Below are positions 34,864-46,599 of a stretch of DNA of 64,000 nucleotides, piece after piece. Made by a program: the position numbers and the translations under genes. Positions within the stretch are counted from its first letter, which is position 1, and each line of letters begins with the position of its first letter. Below the pieces are notes generated by a model. That model searched no databases, was not told the origin of the DNA, and saw only the letters and a program-made list of their open reading frames with translations. Source of the DNA: Pestalotiopsis fici W106-1 (Eukaryota > Ascomycota > Sordariomycetes > Amphisphaeriales > Sporocadaceae); NCBI RefSeq assembly GCF_000516985.1, contig NW_006917095.1:1303449-1367448 (forward strand), read 5' to 3'.

Positions 34864-36821
34864 GCTGTGTGTGTACCGTACCTCTTTTGAGGTGTGGTGT
34901 ACGTTTGGCGGGGTTCGATGTCCCTTTTTAGTCGACCTTCTGGCAAGGTGGCGGGGTCAAAGTCTGGATTGTTTTTTTTGGAGTGGGTAATATGCTTCCT
35001 GGGTACGTAGTGGTGGTAGTAGATACTGTTGCAACAGGGTTGGCATTCAGATGTTAAAGAATTGTACTGAACAGCTCGTCTTAGGGCTGAAGGAGATGGT
35101 ATGAGCTGTTGCCACCAGAAATGCGCATCTTATGACGATGTTTTTTTTGAAACAGTCGCCAATTGCAGAAGGTCGAGGAGGCTTCCAGGTTGCGCGCGAA
35201 CGACGTATGTTGGGGCAGGTGCTTGCTCGTAGGATCATTCATGTAGCCAAGCCTTTTGGTCGGAACAAGCAACGATGGATGAATGGATGCGACCGACAGC
35301 GGCGGCAGGGACAGGAAGGACAAACCAAACAGTTTTCAGAAACGCAGAGGAATCGGTCAAAAGGCACCGTAAATTAATGTCTTGGTCGCGGTCGAAAGCG
35401 CTCCGTTTTCCGATTACGTATACGGATTTACCCCACAGCTTCCAACGGGGTGGGTTGGGTGGGCAGGTGGGTGTGCCGCTCACTCATCAGCGTTGATGTC
35501 TAGGTACTGTACTGCCCCCAAAGGACGGACTTTCAAGGAGATCAGACTCCGAACTCCCAAATGCAAAAACCTACTTCCATTTGTTAGTGTAAAACTAAGC
35601 CTTGTACTTCCACCTTTTGAACGTTTGCAGCTACTACATTGATAAAAGCTAACGGTCTATAAATAAACAAAAACTCAGTTTCCCTAACGTGTCTACTACT
35701 ACTACTACTTGAATCTGGAGTGCCTAAGGTAGGCAGATACCAATCTAGCAAAAAATCGGTCGCTAACAGCAAGCTTCAAGCTATCACCAGGTACAATCAG
35801 CAGCTTAAACATTAGGCATCTGCGTACAATAAGCGCCTACAGCTCGCACCACGTGGGATTCAGAACCCTGGCCGCCCAATTACTATATAAATCTTGATGA
35901 CTATGCCACTGTCCGTCGGGTCTTATTTGATCAGCAGATTGTCCTTTCGTTGATTGGGCACAAGCAAGAAAACAGGCAATCATTAAACAGAGCACTCGGT
36001 AAATTCTATTGGTCGGTTATCGTAGATAGGAGGAACTGACCAAGTAAAACAATACCTTGATGCCTTGTCATATTCAAGTGAGCTTGTGAAGCTTTACTTT
36101 TCGTTTTAGGAGGCCAGAAATGATAATCCTACCTTGGTCAACAACAAGGCCTGGGTTCAAGAACTTTGTCTCCATTTGCACTTTTTCTTCTGAGCAGCGC
36201 CAAGTCCACAAATGTTGCAAAGAAACACTCGGCGTTGCAAACCGAGGTTTTCCCAATGGAGTATATCCGGTATTTGCTTTTGACTCGTGAATGTTTTTTG
36301 ACCTCACTCATACCATAGCACATCTAGTATATCTTTTTCTTATTGGTCCCATACCAAAAGAAAGACAGAGTATTTTGAATTGCAGGGATCAGCATGCACT
36401 CCAGGTTTGTTCTCCAGATTTTTGTAGACCCCGGTTCGGCCCTTTTACTCTTTCCAACCCAGTCAACGCTTGACAACCTGAGGCTTCTCCGTACTTCTCC
36501 CCCACAAACTACTACCCAGCAGATAACTAAGCAGTCGGTCATCGTAGTATGTCTTCTCCTGCTGGGGCCGGTTCCCCCGACTCCAGTCGTATTCAATATT
36601 CGGTTCGGATTGAATACGAACAGTGGGGTTCCGAGGTCATTGACGTAGCTGCTACCATGGCCGGCAATCTTGCACGGCACCAGGGGCATGCTTGACTCTT
36701 GCGCGCCGATCTCTGTGTATTTATATTCGGGCTAGTGGTCAGTAGTGTATGCCCGAGTTTGCTCGTTTCGTCTTGAGACGAGGACATCCTGCAACCCACT
36801 GGGGAACAGAGGTTTATAAAG
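34864..36821. other. Two-kilobase intergenic boundary
   Basis: Separates the core block from the accessory cluster. No gene is seen. A (TAC/ACT)n microsatellite lies at 35694-35710, a CTAAGGTA motif at 35724, and a CACGTG at about 35852. A TATA-like TATAAAGATG sequence overlaps the carboxylesterase start. Confidence 0.5.
35694..35710. repeat. ACT/TAC trinucleotide microsatellite
   Basis: Five to six perfect TAC units in non-coding DNA, followed 14 bases later by a CTAAGGTA motif. Confidence 0.7.
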
Positions 36822-38666
36822 ATGCCGTTCACAAATTCATCCATAGCAGCCTTGTTGACCGCCTGGCTGGCTATAGGCACGGTCGCTGTTTCTAGTTGTG
36901 GCATCTCGGTCGACGCGAGCCTGTCAGTGTCGACAACAAGCGGCGACTTGACCGGAACCATCAACGCCACCTCCCCAAATGTGCGGCAGTTTCTAGGCAT
37001 CCCGTACGCCGAGCCCCTGGTGGGAGCCCTGCGCTTTCAACCGCCCGTCCGATACACATCGGACGAGGCCATCAACGCCACCGCTTTTGCCCCGTCGTGT
37101 CTGCAGACCATCTCGACAGGCTCTTCCGGTAGTGTCTATGATTTGCTTCCCGAGCTCCTGCTTGGAAGTCCAGTCATAAGCGAAGACTGCCTCTATGCCA
37201 ATGTCTATGCGCCACTGCACCCGGTTGCCGATAAACTTCCCGTCTTTGTCTGGATCCACGGCGGCGGATTCTCGGCCAATGGTGCCAATGTCCCGTATCA
37301 GATCCCGGATCAGTGGATTGAGAGTACACAGGGACACATCGTGGTTACATTGAAGTGAGTCCTCGCCTCTGATAGGGATGGATTTCAGAATGAAGTCAAG
37401 TGATCTAACAAGAGACCAAAAAGCTACCGCCTAAACTTTTTCGGCTTCCCCAATGCGGCGGCCCAGCCACTAAATGTAGGACTGTTGGATCAGAGACTGG
37501 TGTAAGTACTTTGTATAACTTCCAAAACGTACCAACAACCCAGCTGATACGATGGCTACCCCAAAGTGTCGAATGGACACGCGACAACATTGCCAACTTT
37601 GGCGGTGACCCGGACCGCATAGTCCTCTGGGGCCAATCGGCCGGCGCCTGGTCTGTCAACTACTACGGCTACGCCTATCCCGAGGATCCCATTGTGGGCG
37701 GGCTCATTGCCGACTCGGGCGGTTCCACCGTCTTCACCACGGACCCCTCGCACTCCAACTTTACATCGGTAGCCGCAGCGGCCGGATGCGGTAACGAGAG
37801 TGATGCCGAGGCCGAGCTGGTCTGTATGCAAGGTCTCGACGCGGCGACTCTGCAGGCCGTGTACGCCAACACCACGGGCGTCAGCTTCGGGCCCGGTGTG
37901 GACAACCAGACCGTCTTTGCCAATAACACGGAGAGGGCGGCCGCGGGACTCGTGGCCCAGATCCCGGCCATTATTGGCACCAACTCTCGCGAGGGCAGCG
38001 GGTTTGTGGCGTTGCCTGCGAATGGCACGGCCCCTAGCGAGGCAGACATTCTTGCGGGAACGACGATTATCGCTTGTCCGACTGTTCAAGAGATCCAGTT
38101 AGTGAAGTTTTTTCTGGTGATTTTTGCTGCTTGCTATTTGAGGAATCTTTTTGCTTACATGTTTCTGGTCCTACAGGAATCGACTGTTAGGCGGTCTCAC
38201 GACGCACCGTTATGAATACACGGGCAATTTCTCAAATATTTCGCCGCTGCCCTGGATCGGCGCTATTCACAGTGGTAGGTGATTGCTGCGTTCATGTCGA
38301 TGGAATCATATATGGCTGACAAAGGACCTGCAGGTGAACTGCCGCTCATCTTTGGAACACACTTTCAATACAATGGTAACTCGACCGAGTTTGAGTGGCA
38401 AGTCAGCTACGCAATGGAAGGTCAGTTCTTTCTTCTCCCCCGTCCTTTATCAAGAATGCATGGGATATGGATAAAATTGTTGACAATGCAATCTTGATGC
38501 AGGTCTCTGGCTTTCGTTTGCAGAGGATACGTCCTCTGACCCGACATATGAGTCGTTCACCTGGCCAGAGTACGAGGCGACTACGGAGTCCATGGTTGTA
38601 TTTGCCAGGGACAACTTGACGACCCAGCTTGATTACGGAAGTACTGTGGATCAGATCTGCAGCTAA
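36822..38666 (+). CDS. Secreted type-B carboxylesterase
   Basis: Six exons: 36822-37354, 37424-37501, 37567-38097, 38177-38274, 38334-38420, 38503-38666, giving 496 aa with all phases consistent. The N-terminus is a hydrophobic signal peptide after MPFTNSS. Family marks in order are LGIPYAEPLVGALRFQPP, SEDCLYANVYAP, the oxyanion loop WIHGGGFSANG, FGGDPDRIVLWGQSAGAWS with the nucleophile Ser228, NSREGSGF with the likely acidic residue, and ELPLIFGTHF. The usual GESAG is GQSAG. Many N-glycosylation sequons support secretion. It is convergent with the Zn2Cys6 regulator and leads the accessory cluster, but its promoter lacks the CCGCGG motif shared by the others, so membership in the regulon is uncertain. 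Substrate unknown; it could de-esterify an external precursor. Confidence 0.9.
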
Positions 38667-38918
38667 GCGTTGTAGAAATTGTTGAAAGGGCTTGAAAGTA
38701 TGGATCGTTGCCGCGCAGAGCTGCATTTTACCTGATTATTTTAGTATAAATATATAGTGTGTATCTTGCTGCGCGGGTGGTGCCGAGACGTTCCCTGTGA
38801 AACAGTATGCTTTCTCTCTTCATGGACTATGAGTATCGCATAGTACTTCATCCTTGTATAGTCTTTTCATAAGTATGCCTTGATGTCTCTGATGAGCACC
38901 ATTGGAATCAAGTTCTCA

Positions 38919-41094
38919 TTATTCAACTATTGCAAACTCATTAAACTGATTTTCCCAAATTGAGGCTGCATCTCGAAAGGCAGACATGGAACTCTGGCCA
39001 GAATCACCACACAGCTGCGCGAGCTCTTCTGCCGACAAGCTCAGATTATTATCAAAAACGGAAACTGATTGAAGATACCCAGACGGGGGTTCTTCAGGGG
39101 CCGGTGACTCGTCAAAAGGGGGCATTTGTATCTTTCCAGCAACGCTACGCATATCATCCAGGGAACATCCCGACGCCGACTCAGTCGGTCTGTATGAGGA
39201 CCGGGTCAGACAGTCAATGGCGGTATGGAACGATTTGCGGCAAAGAGGTCCGTACTTGGAGGAATCTTGCGACGCTGCCAGAAACATGCACGAAGTCGAG
39301 TGCATCAACAGTCGGTCGGCCAAGGGCCGCCACAAGAGGCTCGTGTCAAGCATGCCTAGGTAGACATCTACAGATGACATGGCCAATGAGACAATCGTGT
39401 GGATGGCTTGGTCCTTGTTGGATTCACCGTCGTAGGAATTGCTCAGATAGCGAATGTGCGCCGACATTCTGATTTGATTCGCGCGGAGCTGCAGCATCGA
39501 TGTCATGGTGTTTTGGACTTCAACGGGAGGAGTATCTGATACGCTTGCAGGAAACAGTCCCTTGGCGCATATCTTGTCCATCAACTTTTGGGTGCGGTAG
39601 TCGTACATTTCAATTTGTTCGTCCATCTCCTGGTTGCTGCCTTGTCGCGCCGCTGCATTGAAGTTGATGACTTCGGTATGAATACGGTTGAGGCCGAGCA
39701 TTGCCGACATGTATGAGTGTCTATCATTCTATTCAAATCATAAGCTTCCGTTCGCTATTTCATGTGAATACTTTCAGGCAAAAAGAGAAACATACCAAAT
39801 TCAAAACCTTGGCATCAATATTTTCATAGTGCAAAGCCCAAGGAAGGTCGGCGAAGAAGCTGCATCTTTTATCGAGGTCATAGACGCAAGAGAAGATTTC
39901 GCGATTTTGCAGACGCGGTGGTTGGTCAGTGTTTCCGACTGGCTTTTCTGTATGCAAGCCCAATTCCAGACTTGTTCTTGCTGCCAGACCAATCATACGC
40001 CATGCTTGAAGAGGCTTGTCTTTGAGAATCAAATATATAGTCTGCAACAGTCTTTAGTCAATCATGCTTGAACTTCGATGCAAGGCTTCAGTGCGAAAGA
40101 TTTACCAGCAAAGTTGCCATGATGACGTCCTCGACTTGTGCGTGTTCCTCATTCATGGTAAAGTCGGTATTCCACAGTAAATGTGCTTTCAGATCACGAC
40201 ACAAGGGATTATCGTGCTCTCCATCCAGTATCATGGCTATTGAAAACGTTGCTTTCATGAGCTCAACATCGATTAGATCCAAACCCAAGTCCTGGAACTT
40301 GTTGCCACCTCCTGGTGGAGTTCGTGCGCTGTAGAGCGCAATGAGTCGCTCCGTGGCTACGCTCAAGTTTATGCATGGATATGCAGAGTAGACATGGTCT
40401 TTGAAAAGAGAAAGATACCGAAGAGCCTCGGCCTGACCAAGATGAAGGATTGGCTTAGCAGCTCGGAGTATGTCATCAGCTGGCGCGGGGGCATTGGCGA
40501 CAACGTCTGTGGCGGGCTTTTCGGCATTTTCCCGACTTGTACATGTCTCGACAAAGCCCTTTTGGTGCAGAAAATCCTGTGCCCGACTCAAGAGAGCAAC
40601 ATAGCCCGGAGTAGGACTGGCCACTGTGGGATTGCGAGAAACAACATGACGAAGTGATCGCTTCAGAGAGCGATTAGGGATTGCTGTCAGATCGTAACTC
40701 GAAGCCGAGCTCTCAATTTCATCACACACTTTCCTCATGGTGAGAACCAACTGCCCAAGGTCAGAGCTGCTAGAATTTGACGTTCGTCTTCGCTTTGCTA
40801 CTCGGCCAGAGGCTGCCGTGTTGTCGGTTGCGGACGACTTCAACGACAACGGTTCTTGATACAAGCAATCAATGTCGAGTTCGACGCAACGGCTACACGG
40901 TACCAGTCCGCTGCATTTGACTTTTCTCGTTTTGCACGTCTCGCTTGTAAAGACTTTGGTCAGCAAGAAGTTGCATGCCTTGGCATTACTGTCTAGACTC
41001 ACCAGGCTTGACGAGTATACTTCTCGCGTCTGTGTCCCGGGCGGCCCTTGCCTGTCTCCAAGTTGAATCTTGCCATAGATCTCTCACGAGCCAT
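38919..41094 (-). CDS. Zn(II)2Cys6 transcription factor
   Basis: Four exons, 41094-41003, 40943-40106, 40041-39796 and 39728-38919, giving 661 aa. Splicing completes the DNA-binding domain: Cys31-x2-Cys34-x6-Cys41-x5-Cys47-x2-Cys50-x6-Cys57 in RQACETCKTRKVKCSGLVPC and what follows. The first Cys codon is split by intron 1, so the unspliced frame would hide the domain. A Ser-rich linker with the basic RVAKRRRT follows. The middle-homology (fungal_trans) region spans exons 2-4, with QAWRMIGLAARTSLELGLHT and DLPWALHYENID. It is the only regulator inside the cluster and a natural candidate for binding the CCGCGG sites in the promoters to its right. Its own promoter (41095 onward) has no such site. 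Confidence 0.92.
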
Positions 41095-41910
41095 TTTCGG
41101 AGTCGTCTTTTATTTTGACAATTATTCGCCAAGCTACAAGGTCGCCAGAGACATTAATGTTGACGAGTAGTAGAGAACAAGAATTGAAGAGCGTGCAAGA
41201 AACTCTCTTCATCTCCCCTGGTCCTCCTCCCGATACCCGAGCGGAACTGTGGGGATTTTGTCTTATTTAGTGTTCTTGGTGGCTTTGGGTTGTCGTCGCG
41301 GGATGTGGTCCCTTCTTGCGGGGTATAAGCCTTACAATCACCTTAGTCTCGCTCGTGTGCCGGCAGTTTCCAGTGGCTACAGGGAGTCCCCAAGGTACCT
41401 TACACGGGTAATCCAAAGCCCAGCGATAGGTTGCAAGTCCACAGGCCCCTTACTTTCAGACTAGGGAGCCCATCTAGCCGCTGGCGAGGGATCGACACTA
41501 CAAGCTCGTCCGCAAATCAGAATCCATCGAAAAGTCCGAAGAACAAAGAGCCGCTGACATAACTATATGGAGCTACCTCGTGTTCTACAGAGGATGTACC
41601 GGATATCACCGGGATACTCTGGAGATCAAGTATACACAAGTATTGACCAATTTGATCATATTGGGCGAGTTACAGACATGATTGCCTCTGAAATGAACTT
41701 GACGGCATTTGGACTTGAAAATATTTGAGTCGAGACTGTGTATTCCAAGAAATTATATCTACATGTTTACACGCAAAATTCCATCTCATAAAGTGAACTA
41801 GTACGCCTTTGCAATTGGCCTATGTAGTCATAAATGCCACTCACCTCAATGAGACCGTGACGTTGCTTACAAGCACAATCATTTACGAAGACATTCTGCT
41901 TCGTTTCGTT
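41095..41910. other. Promoter of the Zn2Cys6 gene / P450 3' region
   Basis: No gene seen. No CCGCGG site, unlike the promoters to the right. Confidence 0.5.
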
Positions 41911-43627
41911 TTATCCTTCCTTGTCAATGACCTTGACCTGGATCTTCTGCTTGACAAACCAGCCACTGCTTGTCTTCCACTCCGTGTCTCCTGCGGGGAC
42001 AAAGTCAAATCTTCGCACGAGTTGCGGGAGGAGTTTGGACATTTCGAGCATTGAGATGTTCTTGCCGATGCAGGTTCGCGCGCCGGCTCCAAACTGTAAT
42101 AGCGTTGTTAGAATGGGGATCATGAAAGTATGAGGGGTTTGAGTATCTCTCTGATTAGAGAGCATGAGACACTTACAGCCAAAAAGTGCTGATCCAAGAT
42201 GGCAAGCTCTTCTTTTCTTACCAGCCAGCGTTCAGGTCGAAACTCGAGTACGTCTTTACCCCAGATGCTCTCGTCGCTATGAATGGTGTAGGCATTTATA
42301 CCCACCACAGTCTATACGGAAACTTTTTAGTGAGAACTCCAAAGCCACGGGTCATGGTGTAAATTTCCAGGTCTCTCTTTTTAAACTTACACCTTGGGGG
42401 AAATGTCGTCCGGCGAGCTGTGCACCGCCTTCTGGAACCACCCTGCTCAGAATCTGGCCCACGGCCGCGTGCAGTCGCAGGGCCTCCTTGATGGTAGCTT
42501 GCAGGTAGGAAAGATTCTGTCCTTGTTGAAAGGTGACGGGATCAGAGAGATTCCCTTCTCGTTGAGCCGTCTCAATCTCGTCGCGAAGCTTTTGTAAGCA
42601 CTTTGGATTCTTCATGAGGAAGTAGATGATGGCAGTCATGCTGATGCCCGTGGTGTCGGAGCCGGCGCCAATATTGGATCCGAGGACGTTGTTGATGGTG
42701 AACTCGTCCACCTTGCCCTCCTTGCTCAGCTCGACGCACTTTTGGAGAAAGTCTTTGCGATCGTCGGGGCCCTCGCCAGCCTCCATTCTCGCACCGATTT
42801 CCCTCAGAATTACTCGCTGTGTATCTTTCCAGTGACTCGGGATCGGCAAGACGTTCTGAAGCCAAAGGTACCACGGATGTAGTTCTGGGACCAAGCCCAC
42901 CATGGAACCATAGGTTATAGACCCGACATGAACGGCGTGGAGGAGCGCGTCTTTATCGTAGCCAGCCTCGACCAGACCAAAGGACCGTCCCAGGGTGATC
43001 TCGCCAATGACATCAAAAGCATAGAACTGCATCCACGAAAACAGATCGAACGCACGACCTGTCCGGGCGTGTCCAGCCAACGCATCCATGAATCCCCCAT
43101 TGACCTTGTCGACAAACGGCTCGTAGGACACCAGGGAGCTCATGGCGTACATGTTCGACGTCTTTCGGCGCTCCAGGGCGTGCTTGGCGTTATTAGTCTC
43201 GGAAAAGACGTCGGCGTGGGCCATGTCGGGGGCACCAAAGGGAGAGTAATAGGAAGATTTGCTAAATTTGGAGCCGGCGCCGTATATGGTGCGGATCGCT
43301 GTCGGATCGCTGATGCTATATCGGTTCGGTGCCAGCCGGACAATGGGGCCTGAAAGAAATCGTGTCAGTAAGAAGGCGGGCCTCTCGAGATGCACTATGT
43401 AAGACTATACCATATTGTCTGTGCAGCGCGACTGTAACATGCTCTAGTTGACCCTCCCAATTCCTGTACACCTCCCACAGACGAGTATATCGGGCAAGCG
43501 CTGGTCCTTGAACATCGCGTAGAGGATCCAAGAGGGCTCCGATCACCTTGTACAAGATGAGGAAAGTGACTGATATGCCAAAAAGGATTGGCCATTTGTA
43601 TGGTGAGGATGTAAGTAACGAAAGCAT
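41911..43627 (-). CDS. Cytochrome P450 monooxygenase (pisatin-demethylase-like)
   Basis: Four exons, 43627-43411, 43349-42391, 42311-42177 and 42093-41911, giving 497 aa. An N-terminal membrane anchor (about residues 12-30) is followed by PIVRLAPNRYSISDPTAI. The I-helix oxygen-binding motif reads GAGSDTTG, the K-helix has EALR (ExxR), the PERF region is FRPERW, and the heme loop FGAGARTCIGK puts the axial Cys at 445. Overall it resembles the fungal pisatin-demethylase-like group, which includes phytoalexin-detoxifying enzymes, but that assignment is by memory of the pattern and not a search. Two CCGCGG sites lie 163 and 257 bases upstream of its ATG. It probably hydroxylates or O-demethylates the cluster substrate at the ER membrane. 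Confidence 0.93.
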
Positions 43628-43788
43628 CGTATGAAATTCTTCAATTCAGAGTATATGGCTTAGTAACAATAACAAGGCAACATAATTTCAACTTTGTGTG
43701 TTAGACTTTTGCATCAAGTATTTAGCTATTTGGGAATCCTGCTGCAGCCCTACGAAACGTAAATATTCCCTAGGCTTAGTATCTCTCT

Positions 43789-43796
43789 TCCGCGGT
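43789..43796. promoter_or_regulatory. CCGCGG site 1, P450 promoter
   Basis: TCCGCGGT, 163 bases upstream of the P450 start. Candidate Zn2Cys6 binding site, by similarity to the yeast pleiotropic drug response element TCCGCGGA. Confidence 0.5.
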
Positions 43797-43882
43797 ATTG
43801 TATATCCACTGACAAAGAGTGGAACCTTATTATAGTGGCAGTTTGGTCCTGTCCTATGCTGCCTTGCTCTATTTCCGACCAT

Positions 43883-43890
43883 TCCGCGGG
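43883..43890. promoter_or_regulatory. CCGCGG site 2, P450 promoter
   Basis: TCCGCGGG followed by ACCTAC, 257 bases upstream of the P450 start. The extended form TCCGCGGGACCT recurs at 50693. Confidence 0.55.
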
Positions 43891-44351
43891 ACCTACTGCC
43901 GCGCTATGACGAACGGCGGAGATTCGCAGATTTAACAATTTACCGACAATCGCAACGAAGTGTTACGAAATGTAGCACGTCTCCCACATTTCTCATTCAT
44001 GAATAGAGGTAGTATGCTTCGATGGGAAAACGTCGCTAACATTCATAGTTTCTCAGTTAGCTACATCATTTCGATTTGACCAATTTTCGTTGCGTCCCAA
44101 ACAAAGGCACCTTTCGGATTCTACGGAACATATCCACTCGGGATATCAGATTGGCTCACTGAAGCAAACGAGAACAAAATTCGACGTGCCAATATCTCAA
44201 ATCTTATGATAACGTAAAGATATATATTCGTTGCAGGGCAATTGAGCTAAAAACTATAGTAAATGAACGCTTGGATCCCCTCGTTTCCCATGTCAAGTGT
44301 CAATTGGAGGCAATGACAATTGCTAGAGGGCCGACAGACTCAATCTGAGAT

Positions 44352-45974
44352 TTACGGAAGCTTAGTCAGCTGTGAGTACTTTGTAGTAGGCGTGACATCT
44401 TCCACGGGGCTCGTCAACATGGGCAGAGGCGTCTCGGGATGCGGGTTTGGCACCCAGTTTCCATGGACCTGGTTCTTGGTCGGGAAAGGGAGCAGCGCAA
44501 TCGCCACCGGCTTGGAGAAATCCCGCGTGTCGAGGATCATGAGCTCCCCCTTGGGGGACGAGTCTCGCTGAGTGTAGAAGATGATCCAGCCGTCGCCCTC
44601 GTCGCAGTCGGGCCCTCGGGGTATATAGGCCGGCTCCGCGACGCTGCCGTCGCTTGGGGCGCGGAAGACGGCTTGGTCGCCCGTCTCCGTGTCGAGTCGG
44701 ATGATGGCGTTGAAGCGGGGCTGGATACCCGCTTCCTCGGGCACAAGCATGGCGGTCAAGTAGACAATCTTGGTCTTGCGGCCCGTTCTTCTCTCGTCAA
44801 AGATGGGGAAATCAAAAGTGCCCGCGGCCAACGTCTCGGGTGGAGGCACCGCGGTGCCTTCTGGCTGGGAGAGATCAATGGTCCAGCGTTTCCAGTCGCC
44901 GCTCGGCCGTCCCTCGGGGCCGGTATAGTCCTTTGGATTCCAAAAGTCAAAGACGTTGAATGAGACAAAATGGCTCTCGAGCTTGAGTAAACCGCCTTCC
45001 TCTTCCCACGCGTTACCGCAGTGGATGATTAGGCCGTGCGGGGCAGTATATTTACGGAACTCACCCGCTTTCCAGTCAGGATGACCTGGCGCATTTGCGT
45101 AGCGGGGAGCCACGAGGAACTCGGACGGCTGGCCTGGAATGAAATGCCAGTAGTCACCGCCAGCCTTCATCACCTCGTCAGAATTCACACCGAATGGCAT
45201 ATTGGAGAGTATGATCCAGTTGTCTGTGATCCAGCCATCATGTGGCCAGCCAGCCTTGTCCTGCTGAAACCAGTGTTCATTGGAGATGCGTCCCTCGGGA
45301 TCAATCGAGTAAGTGCAAATGTCCCGAGTACTGAGACCCTTGGCAGAATAGCTCCAAGTGACGAGCTCGTTCTTGTGCGGGTCGACCTTGGGATGGGCCG
45401 CAAACGTCTTTGCAGCTACCTGGCCTCCATACGGATCAGCGCCTCTAGTCTCGAGCGTGTCCGGGTCAAGAGCGTAGGGTAATCCCCTCTCCGCCAGGGC
45501 GAGGACGTTGCCGCCCCAGTAGATGATATTGGTGTTGCCAGTCGTGTCGTTGGCAAGCCGCACACACGGGTGGTTATCGTAGGGGTTCCTGTAGCGACCA
45601 AAAAGACGTCGACCGGCCTTGCGCTCAAGGAGCCATCTCTCCGTGTGGACATATTTGATTTTCATGGACATTTTGCCGTCCTGGATGCGAAAGGCACATA
45701 CATGCCCGTCGCCGTCGACAAAAGGAATTCCTTCTTGTGGGCAGAAGTGAGGATCGACCAAGATACGGTACCAGGTACCGCTAATGTCCTTGGGGATGTC
45801 GCCAAAGACAACCACCTCATCTAATTCGCACTCGAATCGACCTTGGGGGAAGGTATCCATGGGATGGTAATAGTGTTCCCATGGCGAGGTAAGCCCAAAG
45901 CGGCGTTCATGCTCGCCTTTTTCCATCGGTACCGTGAGGACGGTCTGCGCTACTTCGGACCCTAGCGTGGCCAT
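44352..45974 (-). CDS. Carotenoid/stilbene cleavage oxygenase (RPE65 family)
   Basis: Intronless, 540 aa. The product has the carotenoid-cleavage dioxygenase layout, a seven-bladed propeller with a non-heme iron held by four His. Candidate ligands are His194 (FAAHPKVDP), His245 (GWPHDGWITDN), His318 (HGLIIHCGNAWEE) and His504 (QVHGNWVP). Early motifs DISGTWYRILVDPHF and FVDGDGHVCAFRI are typical. Fungal members include carotenoid cleavers and soluble lignostilbene/resveratrol-cleaving enzymes that split an aromatic-conjugated C=C bond into aldehydes. The gene neighbourhood, with P450, esterases and a ThDP enzyme but no carotenoid genes, favours a phenylpropanoid or stilbene substrate, but this is inference. 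Two CCGCGG sites lie 176 and 204 bases upstream. Confidence 0.93.
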   Translation of the reverse strand: MATLGSEVAQTVLTVPMEKGEHERRFGLTSPWEHYYHPMDTFPQGRFECELDEVVVFGDIPKDISGTWYRILVDPHFCPQEGIPFVDGDGHVCAFRIQDGKMSMKIKYVHTERWLLERKAGRRLFGRYRNPYDNHPCVRLANDTTGNTNIIYWGGNVLALAERGLPYALDPDTLETRGADPYGGQVAAKTFAAHPKVDPHKNELVTWSYSAKGLSTRDICTYSIDPEGRISNEHWFQQDKAGWPHDGWITDNWIILSNMPFGVNSDEVMKAGGDYWHFIPGQPSEFLVAPRYANAPGHPDWKAGEFRKYTAPHGLIIHCGNAWEEEGGLLKLESHFVSFNVFDFWNPKDYTGPEGRPSGDWKRWTIDLSQPEGTAVPPPETLAAGTFDFPIFDERRTGRKTKIVYLTAMLVPEEAGIQPRFNAIIRLDTETGDQAVFRAPSDGSVAEPAYIPRGPDCDEGDGWIIFYTQRDSSPKGELMILDTRDFSKPVAIALLPFPTKNQVHGNWVPNPHPETPLPMLTSPVEDVTPTTKYSQLTKLP

Positions 45975-46148
45975 GTTGTTCTAGTATTTGAATCTGTACC
46001 AAATCTGAAGTATATTGATGTGAATATAAGCGTGTATGATGTGCTTGGACTTCTATTACTTCTATTCTTTCAAGCATTATGAATTAAGAGATAGAAAGCA
46101 ACGCATATATCTTCGACTGTATGCTATGGTCACAACCATACTCACTGA

Positions 46149-46156
46149 ACCGCGGA
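46149..46156. promoter_or_regulatory. CCGCGG site 3, oxygenase promoter
   Basis: ACCGCGGA, 176 bases upstream of the cleavage-oxygenase start. Confidence 0.5.
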
Positions 46157-46176
46157 AAATACGGAATTGAAGATGC

Positions 46177-46184
46177 TCCGCGGA
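46177..46184. promoter_or_regulatory. CCGCGG site 4, oxygenase promoter
   Basis: Perfect palindrome TCCGCGGA, 204 bases upstream of the oxygenase start and 28 bases from site 3, nearly three helical turns. Confidence 0.6.
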
Positions 46185-46599
46185 AATTCTGCATGCCTCT
46201 GAAACTCTTGAAGCAACCTCGCATGTGCAAACGACCGGAATGTGGAGGAAAACGTATCATCTGGGGTAAATCTGGGGTAAGTAGCTTGGCCATTCCACTT
46301 TGGTATGAAGCGCGATGCTAGTGGTACATTGAGACAAATACAGAAAGGCGAGAAATTGATCGTGAATTATTAATCTCGGTCATTATTACCGTCGGATCAA
46401 TGGCGAACGTGAAGGGCTGTCATGATTCTTGATCGTGTATGAATACTTGGCGTGGAGCTTCGCGAGAAGACTGAATAGGCACACATCCACTCCAAAATTA
46501 ATATCTTCTCCTAGAATGTACTGCAAGTTCTAGTCGCTCATCATGATGCTTAACATTTCATGTCTACATAGCAATCTGTGTTTGTATACAGGGCCGATT

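Larger units (their letters stand above)
43628..44351. other. P450 promoter region
   Basis: About 720 bp between the P450 start and the stop of the upstream co-oriented oxygenase gene. No gene is seen; it holds two CCGCGG sites. Confidence 0.55.
45975..46599. other. Oxygenase promoter region
   Basis: No gene seen. Contains paired CCGCGG sites and, 46261-46279, a direct repeat of TCTGGGGTAA. Confidence 0.5.
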
